A DNA stretch of 15,156 nucleotides. It comes from JBEIFW01 sp044370695 (lineage in GTDB: Bacteria > Actinomycetota > Acidimicrobiia > Acidimicrobiales > Ilumatobacteraceae). Both the position numbers and the translations under genes were made by a program. The notes under the pieces are model-generated. The model worked only from the letters and a program-made list of their open reading frames with translations, searched no databases and was not told where the DNA came from. Positions 6,942-14,210 of this stretch are shown piece by piece. How positions within the stretch are numbered: the first letter of the stretch is position 1; each line of letters begins with the position of its first letter. The stretch lies in contig JBILVB010000097.1 of the NCBI GenBank assembly GCA_044370695.1, positions 1 to 15,156 of the forward strand. Reading direction: 5' to 3'.

Positions 6942-9900
6942 GACGCCTCCTCGACAGCACGGCGCGCCCGCTCGGCGAGTTCGCCGGCGCCGAGGCCGTC
7001 GGGCACGCACGACGCACAATCCCACCCGATGAGCCCCCGATCGGTCGGTTCGGCCGGGGCGAACCGACCTGCGGCGACCCCGTCGAGCACGGCCTGTACG
7101 GCGGCGTGCACCGATTCGAGGAGCGTTCGATCGATCGTCATCGTGGCGGCCTCGCCGCCACCCCGTTCGCCGACGAAGCGGTACTGGACGGTCACTTGCT
7201 CGACGGGCACGCCGAGGTCGCGAGCGGCGACCAGGCCGTAGAGCGGGAGCTGGAGTCGCCGACCGGCGTCGGTGGGGTCGTCGGCGGTGATCCGGAACCG
7301 ATTCGGCTTGCCGGTCTTGAAGTCGACGACGACGGCCGTGCCGTCGGCGGCGCGTTCGAGCCGGTCGATGGCGCCGCGAACCAGCACGACGGTGCCGTCG
7401 CCGGTCGTCAGCTCGAGCGGGCCGGCAGCGGCGCCCGGCAGCCCGAAGCCGAACTCGGCGGCGTGCGGGGTGCGCCCGGCCGCACGATCGTCCTCGAGGG
7501 CTCGTTCGACGGCCTCGAGGAGCCGGGCTCGCCGGATCGACCAGATGGCCGGATGCCCGAGCAGCCCTTGCGAGCGAACCGCCTCGGCGTGCCGATCGAG
7601 CACGGCCGCCGCACGGGCGAGCGCGCCGGCCGGCCAGGCGGGGCGCGGTTCGGGCTGCGCCAGCCAGTCGGTGACGAGATCCGCCAGCACGGCATGGACG
7701 AGCGAGCCGCGCTCTCGAGGCGTGGGATCGTCGATCTCGGTCGGCTCATCGACTTCGCGGACTCCCAGGCCGTAGCGGACGAAATGGTCGAACGGGCACT
7801 TGGCGTACGTCTCCAGCCAGGTGGCCGAGACGCCGGCGGCCGGCAGCGGCACCGCCCCGGACCCGACCTCCCCGTCGTGGGGGCCCCGGGCCGGGCCGAG
7901 CCGGGCGACCAGCGCGCCCGCTCGACGGTGCCCGGTGGGAACCGATCCGACGACGGCGGCGACCTCGGCCAGGTCGACGCCGGCTGCTCGGCGGGCGAGC
8001 TGTTCGGCCGGTGTGAGCCACATGGCGGGCGCGTCGTCGCCGATCCCGAGCACGCCGGCGGCGTGGGACGCGACGGGCATGCCGTCATCGGCGAGCCACG
8101 GGCTGGGGAAGCGCAGCCCGCCCTGGCGCAGATCACTGCGGGCCCAGGTGACGAGCACCTGGGGGACGCCGCTGGTGAGCAGTCCGAACGAGCGCTGCGC
8201 CCGCCGCACCGGCAGCTCCGGCCCGGCGAACAGCGGCCCGCTGGGAACGAGCAGGCCCTGGCGGGGGCGCGGCGGCACCAACCCGTCGTTCATTCCGACG
8301 ACCACCGCGTGATCGACGTCGAGCAGGCCCGCCTCGGCCAGCGAGGTGACGAGCACCCCGGCTGCGGACGCCGACGCCGGCCCGGCGGAGCCGGTGAGCA
8401 GGGCCCGCATCGAACGACACAAGGCGGCGACGTCGTACGGCTCGCCGAGCCGGTCGAGTTCGGCGAGCGCCTCGAAGGATCGCCGGACCCGCTCGGCAGC
8501 TCGCCGCTGCAGGATCGGCACGCCGGCTGCCTCCCAGCGCACCCGGCGCCAGGCGTCGGTGCCGATCTGACGGTGCCAGGCGGCCCGCAGGGCTGCGGCA
8601 GCCGCCTTCCAGTCGCCGGCGTCGGCGACGGCGCCGAGATCGTCGCGCAGGTCGGCGACGTACCGGAGCAGACCACCCAGGGCGCGGAGTTCGCGCTGGT
8701 GGCGTTCGAGCAGGCGGGCACGGTCGTCGTCGGGGAGCTCCCGGTCCCGTTCGGCGACCTGGCGGTCCTCGAGCCGGTCGGCAGCGACCGCCCAGTCGGC
8801 GTCGGTGACGAGCCCGAGCCGACGGGCCGACGCCTCCCACCGGGCGACCGGCCGGGCCCGGGCGACGGGTGCGCCGGCCCGGAAGCCCGGGGTGACCGGC
8901 GCCAGGGCGAGCAGGCTGAACAGGCGGGCCCGGCCGATGCCGTCGCCGGCGGGATCGAGCAGGTCGAGCAGGATCCCGAGCACCTGGCCCGCCACGGTGC
9001 CGGCCAGGTCGCCGGCGGCGCGGCCGTGCCAGGCCACGCCGGCCCGGGTGAGCTCGTCGCGAAGCGACCGGGCGTGGGGCGGCGTACCAGGAGGGTGCAC
9101 GACGACGATGCGATCGAGCGGGACACCGGACTCGACGAGGCCGACCACGTGCCGCACGGCGTGGCGGCACTCCTCGTCGGCATCGGGGAGCGACACGATC
9201 CGCGGGGCGACCGCCTCGGGCGACGGTGCCTGGACCGCCGACGCGCCCGTGCCGCCGAGACGGGTGACGAAGCGTTCGAGCGCCTCGTCGCCGCCCGGGA
9301 CGGACGGGACGACCACACGGACCCGGTCGGGACCGAGGTGATCGACCAACGTGGCCAGGAACCGGCACTGCATCGGTGGGAGCTCGTCGGCCAGTGCCAA
9401 CACCAACGGGGACTCGTGTGCGGCCACGCAGTCGGCGGCGGTCGACAACAACAGTGCTTCGTCGCGGTAGCCGGCGTCGAGCAGGAGGGTTCGGGCCCGT
9501 TGCGCCACCTCGACGAGTTCGGCGGCGACCGACCGGCCGCCGGTGAGGGCAACCCTGGCCTCGGCCGCCTCTGCGGGCGTGCACCACGACAGCGGCCCGA
9601 GCTCGCCGATCAGATCGGCGACGGCGTCGAGCGTGGCCGGGTGCTCGCGGACCCGTTCGAGCGCCGGCGACCGCCGCCCGGCCCCGAGCGCCTGGCGGGC
9701 CGCTGCGAGCTGCACCGCCCGGGTGACCGGACGCCGCTCGGCGAGGACGGGCCGGGCCAGGCGGTGCGCAAGGTCGATCGCCGTCGTGACGACCGCCGCG
9801 GCGACGCCGGCCCCGTCGGCGCCGTGCCGGGGCAACGCTCGCCGCAACGCGATGGCGGCCGGACCGGGCGGCACGACGACGGCCACCTCGCGCAGCGGGT

Positions 9901-10003
9901 CGTCGCCCTGGAGCTCCGCGACGCCGGCGCGCACGGCCCGGAACCACGGCGCTCCCGGCGACACCCACGCGGTGGGCACGGCAGCGCGATCGCTCGAAGC
10001 CAT
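6938..10003 (-). CDS. AddB-like PD-(D/E)XK nuclease with inactive helicase-like region
   Basis: A 1021-residue partner of the helicase-nuclease encoded next to it. The N-terminal part has the AddB/RecC-like helicase fold but no Walker A: where GxxGxGKT would be expected there is SPGAPWFRAV (15-24), so it probably binds no ATP. VVVGMNDGLVPPRP (567-580) matches the conserved block of AddB-type proteins. The C-terminal nuclease is complete: His770 in RERGSLVHAVL, Asp880 in GAIDRLE, Asp894 and Lys896 in VVVDFKTG, and Gln918 in RRLQLPLYG. AddB proteins hold an iron-sulfur cluster with four cysteines; here Cys736 (YAKCPFDHF), Cys996 and Cys999 (DCASCV) are present but the usual last one is absent. 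The ATG at 10003 has a GGGGG site 1-2 bases upstream (ATGGGGGCATG), and the gene is 80 bp after ccrA. The stop overlaps the next start by GTGA. Unlike mycobacterial AdnA it lacks a motor P-loop. Confidence 0.88.
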   Translation of the reverse strand: MASSDRAAVPTAWVSPGAPWFRAVRAGVAELQGDDPLREVAVVVPPGPAAIALRRALPRHGADGAGVAAAVVTTAIDLAHRLARPVLAERRPVTRAVQLAAARQALGAGRRSPALERVREHPATLDAVADLIGELGPLSWCTPAEAAEARVALTGGRSVAAELVEVAQRARTLLLDAGYRDEALLLSTAADCVAAHESPLVLALADELPPMQCRFLATLVDHLGPDRVRVVVPSVPGGDEALERFVTRLGGTGASAVQAPSPEAVAPRIVSLPDADEECRHAVRHVVGLVESGVPLDRIVVVHPPGTPPHARSLRDELTRAGVAWHGRAAGDLAGTVAGQVLGILLDLLDPAGDGIGRARLFSLLALAPVTPGFRAGAPVARARPVARWEASARRLGLVTDADWAVAADRLEDRQVAERDRELPDDDRARLLERHQRELRALGGLLRYVADLRDDLGAVADAGDWKAAAAALRAAWHRQIGTDAWRRVRWEAAGVPILQRRAAERVRRSFEALAELDRLGEPYDVAALCRSMRALLTGSAGPASASAAGVLVTSLAEAGLLDVDHAVVVGMNDGLVPPRPRQGLLVPSGPLFAGPELPVRRAQRSFGLLTSGVPQVLVTWARSDLRQGGLRFPSPWLADDGMPVASHAAGVLGIGDDAPAMWLTPAEQLARRAAGVDLAEVAAVVGSVPTGHRRAGALVARLGPARGPHDGEVGSGAVPLPAAGVSATWLETYAKCPFDHFVRYGLGVREVDEPTEIDDPTPRERGSLVHAVLADLVTDWLAQPEPRPAWPAGALARAAAVLDRHAEAVRSQGLLGHPAIWSIRRARLLEAVERALEDDRAAGRTPHAAEFGFGLPGAAAGPLELTTGDGTVVLVRGAIDRLERAADGTAVVVDFKTGKPNRFRITADDPTDAGRRLQLPLYGLVAARDLGVPVEQVTVQYRFVGERGGGEAATMTIDRTLLESVHAAVQAVLDGVAAGRFAPAEPTDRGLIGWDCASCVPDGLGAGELAERARRAVEEAS

Positions 10004-10083
10004 GCCCCCATCGTGGCAAAGGGGTGCTGCAGGGTTGTCGCCGCTCGGCCGAGTCCCGCTCGCAGGGCCGTCGACCCCGGCGC
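10004..10083. other. Gap between ccrA and the AddB-like gene
   Basis: 80 bp with no gene. It contains a 10-bp palindrome CTCGGCCGAG (in the middle of the gap) but no hairpin with a T-run and no promoter boxes I would defend. Either the repair genes are read through from ccrA or they start from an unrecognised promoter here. Confidence 0.3.
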
Positions 10084-11424
10084 TCAGCCGCCGTGACGAC
10101 GGAACAGCGTGATGCGGTCCTCCCCGATCCGCTGGCGCAGTTCGGGGTCGTCCACCCCGAGACCCTCTTGCGGCGCGAGGCACAGCACGCCGATCTTGCC
10201 CTCGTGCTCGTTGCGGTGGATCGTGCGGGCGGCCTCGCCGGTCGCAGCGAGCGGGTGGACCGCCGACAGCAACGGCTGGATGCGACCGAGCTGGATCAGC
10301 CGGTTGGCCTGCCAGGACTCGGCGTAGTTCGCGAAGTGGCTGCCGACGAGCCGCTTCAACTTCATCCAGAAGTGCCGGTTGTCGAACTCGACCATGTAGC
10401 CGGCCGTCGCCGCGCACGTGACGACGGTGCCGCCGCGCTTGCAGATGAACACCGACGCCCCCATGGTCGACCGACCCGGGTGCTCGAACACGATGTCGGG
10501 GTCGTCGCCCACGAACGCCCGCACGTCCTTGCCCAGCCGGCGCCACTCGCCCTCGTCCTGGGTGTGCTCGTCGGCCCAGAAGCGGTAGCCGGCCGCCTTG
10601 CGATCGATGACGGCCTCGACCCCGAGGTCGTCGAGCAGCTTGGCCTTCTCCGGCGAGGACACGACGCCGACCGGGATGCCGCCACCGTTGAGGACGTACT
10701 GCACCGCATACCCGCCGATGCCCCCGGTGGCACCCCACACGAACACGACGTCGCCCTGCTTCATGCGAGCACCGTTGTCGCTGACCAACATCCGGTAGGA
10801 CGTCGAGTTGCACAGCGCGTTGACGGCCGCTTCCTCCCACGTGAGGTGGGTGGGCTTGGGCATCAGCTGGTTGGCCTTCACGATCGACAGCTCGGCGAGG
10901 CCGCCGAAGTTCGTCTCGTAGCCCCAGATCCGCTGGTTCGCGGCCAGCATCGAGTCGTCGTGGGCGGACGGATCCTGGTCGTCGACGTGGTTGCAGTGGA
11001 CGACGACACGGTCGCCGGGCTTCCACGTCCGCACGGCGGAGCCGACCCGCAGCACGACCGCCGAGGCATCCGAGCCGATCACCTGGTACGGCAGCTTGTG
11101 GCGGGCCGCCCATTCGCTCTCGCGGGCCATGCGGTCCTGGAACCCGAAGGTGGGGACGGGCTCGAACACCGACGACCACACGGTGTTGAAGTTGATCGAA
11201 CTCGCCATCACGGCGAGGTAGACCTCGTCGGGCGCGAGCTCGGGGGTGGCGACCTCGGTGACGCGGATGCTGCGGCGCGGGTCCTTGTCGGCCGAGGCCA
11301 GCCCCTCGAACATCCCGGCGTCCTCGCGCCAGATCGTTGCGGCACGGTACGACTCCGGCAGGGGCAAGGCGGCCAACTCGGCACCGGAGGCGCCCGCCAG
11401 GATGGCGTCACGGATCTGCTCCAT
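10084..11424 (-). CDS. ccrA: Crotonyl-CoA carboxylase/reductase
   Basis: A 446-residue medium-chain dehydrogenase/reductase that reduces crotonyl-CoA with NADPH and adds CO2 to give (2S)-ethylmalonyl-CoA, the key step of the ethylmalonyl-CoA pathway and a source of polyketide extender units. It aligns along its whole length with Streptomyces Ccr: ALPLPESYRA (19-28), VMASSINFNTVWSSVFEPV (72-90), YQVIGSDASAVVLR (113-126), QRIWGYETNFGG (164-175), NADPH site WGATGGIGG (230-238), IDRKAAGYRFWADEHTQD (273-290), FEHPGRSTMGASV (313-325) and GSHFANY (361-367). CO2-pocket residues known from the Kitasatospora enzyme correspond to Asn80, Tyr169 (Phe there), Glu170 and His363. I chose the ATG at 11424 because MEQIRDAI matches the family's N terminus and GGTGG precedes it; ATGs at 11442 and 11454 are in frame. 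No other ethylmalonyl-CoA pathway gene is in the window. Confidence 0.96.
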   Translation of the reverse strand: MEQIRDAILAGASGAELAALPLPESYRAATIWREDAGMFEGLASADKDPRRSIRVTEVATPELAPDEVYLAVMASSINFNTVWSSVFEPVPTFGFQDRMARESEWAARHKLPYQVIGSDASAVVLRVGSAVRTWKPGDRVVVHCNHVDDQDPSAHDDSMLAANQRIWGYETNFGGLAELSIVKANQLMPKPTHLTWEEAAVNALCNSTSYRMLVSDNGARMKQGDVVFVWGATGGIGGYAVQYVLNGGGIPVGVVSSPEKAKLLDDLGVEAVIDRKAAGYRFWADEHTQDEGEWRRLGKDVRAFVGDDPDIVFEHPGRSTMGASVFICKRGGTVVTCAATAGYMVEFDNRHFWMKLKRLVGSHFANYAESWQANRLIQLGRIQPLLSAVHPLAATGEAARTIHRNEHEGKIGVLCLAPQEGLGVDDPELRQRIGEDRITLFRRHGG

Positions 11425-11458
11425 GCCACCGACGTTACCCATCGGTAGCTTCACGTCG

Positions 11459-11482
11459 AAACGAGCCGAGCGGGACGGCTCG
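11459..11482 (-). terminator. Possible weak terminator or processing hairpin between ligase and ccrA
   Basis: CGAGCCG (11462-11468) pairs perfectly with CGGCTCG (11476-11482) around a 7-base loop. On the minus strand it lies 8 bases after the ligase stop and is followed by only three T. It could reduce read-through from the ligase into ccrA, but the short T-run makes it weak. Confidence 0.33.
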
Positions 11483-11490
11483 ACGGCCGG

Positions 11491-12972
11491 TCAGCGCAGG
11501 GCGCGCCGCAGGAGTTTCCCGCCGAGCCCGTGGGGCAGTTCGTCGACGACGAGCACCTTCGAGGGGCACTTGTAGCGCGCAAGGAGTTCGTGACAGTGGT
11601 CGATGAGCTGCTCTTCGTCTGCGCTGGCTCCGGGCCGCAGCACGACGTAGGCCTTCACCGCCTCGCCGGTGTGGGGGTGCGGCACGCCGATCACCGCCGC
11701 CTCCTCGACGGCCGGGTGATCGCCCAGTGCGGCCTCCACCTCGGCCGGGTACACGTTGAACCCGGACACGATGATCAGGTCCTTGGCCCGGTCGACGAGG
11801 TACAGGTAGCCCTCGGCGTCCACGGTGGCCACGTCGCCGGTCTTCAGCCAGCCGTCCGCCGTGAGGACCCGGGCGGTCGCCGCCGGATCGTTCCAGTACC
11901 CGAGGAAGACGTTCGGCCCACGCACCCAGATCTCGCCGGAGTCGCCGTCGAGCACGTCGTCGCCGTCCGGGCCGACGAGGCGCAACTCCACACCGTCGAG
12001 CACCTTGCCCACCGATCCGGGCCGCGGCTCGATGCCCGTCGAGGTGGTGACGACCGGCGCCGCCTCCGTGAGGCCGTAGCCCTCGCGCAAGACGAGACCG
12101 AACTTCCGGCGGAGGTCGGCCATCGCGTCCTCGGGCATCTTGGCGGCACCGGTCAGGGCGAGGCGCACCGAGGCGAACACCGTGGGATCGGCGGGCATGG
12201 CCGCCCACGCCGTCCACATCGGAGGCGCACCCGGGATGATCGTCACCTTCCGGTCGCGGATGGTGTCGAGGGCCGTGGCCGGGTCGAAGCGCTGGACCAG
12301 CACGATCGAGCCGCCCTTGGCGAGCGTCTGGGCGAGCACCACGTTGAGCCCGAAGATGTGGTTGAGCGGCAGGATCCCGTAGACGACGTCGTCCCGCCGG
12401 AACCGGTCCGGGCTGAGCTCCCCCTGGGAGAGGTTCGACAGCAGGTTGCGGTGGGACAGCATCGCGGCCTTCGGAGCTCCGGCCGTACCGCTGGTGAACA
12501 GCAGGACGGCGAGATGGCCCGGCTCGAGGTCGGCCACCGGCACCGGTTCGTGACCGGCGAGTTCGTCGAAGGACTCCGCACCCGCCAGGCCGTTCACCGA
12601 CACCACGTGGCGGACGCTCGGCACCACGGCCCGGTCGACCGCCGCCCACGCGGCCTGCGCGACCCGTCCGACGACGACCACCGAGGCCCCGACCGTGGCG
12701 ACCTCCTCGGCGAAGACCGCAGCCGGGTCGGTGGCGTTGAGCGGTACGGCCACGGCGCCGAGACCGACGACGGCCAGGTAGGTCTCGACGAATGCCGGCT
12801 TGTTCGACAGCAACAGCGCGACACGGTCGCCCTCGCCCACGCCGAGCGAGGCCAGACCGCCGCGCAACCCGGCGACCCGCCGGCGGAGTTCGCCGTAGGA
12901 GGTCGGCCGCCCCTGCCAGATCAGGGCGACCGAGTCGTCGGGGTGCGGATCGATGATGTTCGCCAGGTTCAC
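11491..12972 (-). CDS. AMP-forming acyl-CoA ligase (class I adenylate-forming enzyme)
   Basis: A 493-residue acyl-CoA synthetase: it adenylates a carboxylic acid with ATP and then transfers it to CoA. All core motifs are present: P-loop LLFTSGTAGAPKAAMLSHRN (157-176), LPLNHIFGLN (201-210), YGLTEAAP (299-306), the ribose-binding Asp380 in GWLKTGD, the hinge and C-terminal-domain start DRAKDLIIVSGFNVYPAEVE (394-413), and the catalytic Lys486 in LPHGLGGKLLRRALR near the C terminus. The start is GTG at 12972 with AGGAGG 5-6 bases before it, an excellent ribosome site. It resembles medium/long-chain fatty acid CoA ligases, but substrate length cannot be read from sequence. The 66-bp gap to ccrA suggests a shared transcript, so the ligase may supply acyl-CoA related to the Ccr substrate; this link is inferred from position only. 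Confidence 0.92.
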   Translation of the reverse strand: MNLANIIDPHPDDSVALIWQGRPTSYGELRRRVAGLRGGLASLGVGEGDRVALLLSNKPAFVETYLAVVGLGAVAVPLNATDPAAVFAEEVATVGASVVVVGRVAQAAWAAVDRAVVPSVRHVVSVNGLAGAESFDELAGHEPVPVADLEPGHLAVLLFTSGTAGAPKAAMLSHRNLLSNLSQGELSPDRFRRDDVVYGILPLNHIFGLNVVLAQTLAKGGSIVLVQRFDPATALDTIRDRKVTIIPGAPPMWTAWAAMPADPTVFASVRLALTGAAKMPEDAMADLRRKFGLVLREGYGLTEAAPVVTTSTGIEPRPGSVGKVLDGVELRLVGPDGDDVLDGDSGEIWVRGPNVFLGYWNDPAATARVLTADGWLKTGDVATVDAEGYLYLVDRAKDLIIVSGFNVYPAEVEAALGDHPAVEEAAVIGVPHPHTGEAVKAYVVLRPGASADEEQLIDHCHELLARYKCPSKVLVVDELPHGLGGKLLRRALR

Positions 12973-13009
12973 GCGGCCTCCTGCGGACCACCCGAGCCTA
13001 GGAGGGTGT

Positions 13010-13198
13010 TCACGCCCGGGTCGTCGTGGGGGTCACGACCGTCGACGCGACGGGAGGGCAGGACCCGTCGGCGCGCTGGAGGACACCGCCCGGGCAGGCC
13101 GGGCCGCCGTCGTCGCGCAGCACGAACAGGGAGAACACCGCGGCGATCAAGATCGCCACGAGCAGCAGCGCGAGGGCGAGTGTCGTTGCGGGACGCAC
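13010..13198 (-). CDS. Small single-helix membrane protein, function unknown
   Basis: A 62-residue product starting at GTG 13198, only 9 bp after the stop of the DUF62 gene and 37 bp before the acyl-CoA ligase start. A hydrophobic helix spans about residues 5-27 (LALALLLVAILIAAVFSLFVL), after Arg2 and before Arg28-Asp-Asp, which predicts N-in/C-out in the membrane. It could be an uncleaved anchor or a signal peptide. The outer tail has two cysteines (Cys35, Cys47) in CPGGVLQRADGSC and a threonine-rich end (STVVTPTTT). Two cysteines 12 apart outside the membrane could form a disulfide. The ribosome site is weak (CGGGG next to the GTG). The clean hydrophobic pattern and the tight fit between neighbours favour a real gene. 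I recognise no family. Confidence 0.6.
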   Translation of the reverse strand: MRPATTLALALLLVAILIAAVFSLFVLRDDGGPACPGGVLQRADGSCPPVASTVVTPTTTRA

Positions 13199-13207
13199 CC
13201 CGAAAGG

Positions 13208-14074
13208 CTACCGGCGAGTGGGCGGGCCGAGCCGGACCGGGACGCCGCCGTCGACACCCTCGTCGCCGCCGTCGAGCCGGGCGAGGGTGACGGCGTCACC
13301 GACGGCGAGCCCCAACTCGTCGGCCGCCGACCGGCGGTCCAGGCACACCGACAGCATTCCGTACGAATCGACGACCAGGCCGATGCCTCCACCGATCGCG
13401 CCGTAGGTCGACGACACGGTCGCCGCCCTCGTGGTGTCGGCGAAGCGCAGGCGCACCCGGTCGCCCCATCCGTCGAGCTCCTCCGGGCCGACGTTGAGCT
13501 GGCAGTTGCCGAACCGGTCCACCCAGAGCACCTCGCACACGATCGAGCCGTCCTGCGGGCGGGGCAGCGGGACGATGCCCGGCAGCAGGGCGCCCGGGTC
13601 GACCGGTTCGCCGAGCTCGGCCAGGTCGACCCCGTTGCACAGGTGCGCCGCGGCCGGCGCGAACACGTCCCGGCCGGCGAAGGTCACCCCCGGCGCCGGG
13701 AGCTGGAACCCGGGGTTGGTGAGCAGCACCGCCCGTTCCCCGCCCCCGCACATCGCGATCGCCGGTGCGAGCAGGCCGTTGTCGGGGCCGACGAACACCG
13801 CCTCGCCGCCCGCCACCTCGACGGCGATCGCCTTGCGTGCGGTCCCGACACCCGGATCGACGACGGCGAGCACGACACCGCTCGGCAGGTACTGCACGGC
13901 CCGGACGAGGGCCAACGCGCCGGCTCGGACGTCGTGGGCGGGAATCTGGTGCGTGAGGTCGATCACCCGGGCATGCGGGGCGAGGTCGGCGATCACGGCG
14001 TGCACCACCCCGACGAACTCGTCGACCGTGCCGTAGTCGGTCAGGAACGAGATGTTGCCGTAGCGCCGCGCCAT
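13208..14074 (-). CDS. SAM hydroxide adenosyltransferase (DUF62) family protein with altered triad
   Basis: A 288-residue member of the DUF62/SAM-dependent halogenase-like family. Characterised members split S-adenosylmethionine into adenosine and methionine using water activated by an Asp-Arg-His triad. Family motifs are FLTDYGTVDEFVGVVHAVI (10-28), IDLTHQIPAHDVRAGALAL (38-56), AVVDPGVGTARKAIAV (70-85), VGPDNGLLAPA (95-105), TFAGRDVFAPAAAHL (131-145) and WVDRFGNCQLNV (184-195). Asp73 and Arg80 fit the triad, but the usual His in TFHGRD is Ala133 (codon GCC). The spacing of 60 residues from Asp73 matches the 59 seen in Pyrococcus PH0463. The ATG at 14074 fits the family N terminus; the ribosome site is weak. 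A TAGCGT box (14089-14084) lies just upstream and would give a nearly leaderless message. It heads the minus-strand cluster after the proC terminator. Confidence 0.9.
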   Translation of the reverse strand: MARRYGNISFLTDYGTVDEFVGVVHAVIADLAPHARVIDLTHQIPAHDVRAGALALVRAVQYLPSGVVLAVVDPGVGTARKAIAVEVAGGEAVFVGPDNGLLAPAIAMCGGGERAVLLTNPGFQLPAPGVTFAGRDVFAPAAAHLCNGVDLAELGEPVDPGALLPGIVPLPRPQDGSIVCEVLWVDRFGNCQLNVGPEELDGWGDRVRLRFADTTRAATVSSTYGAIGGGIGLVVDSYGMLSVCLDRRSAADELGLAVGDAVTLARLDGGDEGVDGGVPVRLGPPTRR

Positions 14075-14083
14075 GGAGACCGC

Positions 14084-14089
14084 ACGCTA
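14084..14089 (-). promoter_or_regulatory. Possible -10 box before the DUF62 gene
   Basis: On the minus strand TAGCGT fits the TANNNT pattern of actinobacterial -10 boxes and sits 9 bases before the ATG at 14074, so transcription would begin almost at the start codon. No convincing -35 box lies 17-18 bases further up, where the terminator T-run and hairpin begin. It is proposed mainly because the cluster needs a start downstream of that terminator. Confidence 0.25.
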
Positions 14090-14101
14090 GGCCCCACCCG
14101 G

Positions 14102-14146
14102 AAAAACCGCAGAGCCGGTGCCAACCCCCCGATGGCACCGGCTCTG
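14102..14146 (-). terminator. Rho-independent terminator (minus strand)
   Basis: A perfect 14-bp stem, CAGAGCCGGTGCCA (14110-14123) with its complement (14133-14146), closes a 9-base loop. Read on the minus strand it is followed within 4 bases by TTTTT (14106-14102), a classic intrinsic terminator. It would end transcripts coming from proC, 127 bp upstream, or a short RNA started inside the gap. On the plus strand no T-run follows it. The same hairpin forms the first arm of the 6C-like element. Confidence 0.75.
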
Positions 14147-14193
14147 AGAAGCAGCCACACCTACTCCGACCACCCCCCGACGACCGGAGGAGG
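14110..14193 (+). ncRNA. 6C-like small RNA candidate (two hairpins with six-C loops)
   Basis: Two hairpins lie 13 bases apart in the proC/DUF62 gap. The first has a perfect 14-bp stem (14110-14123 with 14133-14146) and loop ACCCCCCGA. The second pairs CCTACTCCG (14160-14168) with CGGAGGAGG (14185-14193), eight pairs with one A-G mismatch, and its 16-base loop also contains ACCCCCCGA (14172-14180). Two neighbouring stem-loops each with at least six C define the 6C RNA family, widespread in Actinobacteria, where the Mycobacterium tuberculosis member (B11) binds G-rich mRNA sites through these loops. I place it on the plus strand because the C-rich loops are there. However, I find no plus-strand promoter or T-run terminator, while the minus strand has both. 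Family membership is likely; strand and exact ends are uncertain. Confidence 0.55.
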
Positions 14194-14210
14194 CGGGCGC
14201 TGTTGGACGC

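Noticed and set aside
3399..7241. 1280-codon open frame on the plus strand, antisense to the helicase-nuclease gene
   Set aside because: It lacks recognisable domains and its product is rich in Arg, Gly, Asp and Pro as expected for a GC-rich shadow frame. The minus strand carries all helicase and nuclease motifs.
10040..10060. Palindrome CTCGGCCGAG in the ccrA/AddB-like gap
   Set aside because: No loop and no T-run, so not a terminator; ten GC-rich bases are common by chance and no regulator is known for it.
7106..10096. 996-codon open frame on the plus strand, antisense to the AddB-like gene
   Set aside because: A shadow frame: low-complexity composition and no motif, while the opposite strand has intact nuclease residues.
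10004..11179. Upstream extension of the AddB-like frame to 11179
   Set aside because: It would run antisense-frame through ccrA; the extra sequence is low-complexity and the ATG at 10003 has a purine-rich site before it.
10024..13290. Long plus-strand frames (10024-11448 and 11530-13290) opposite ccrA and the ligase
   Set aside because: Both lie antisense to highly conserved enzymes and show no domain; open only because of high GC.
13296..14138. 280-codon minus-strand frame overlapping the DUF62 gene
   Set aside because: It has no motif and overlaps a well-conserved protein in another frame; it also crosses the terminator hairpin.
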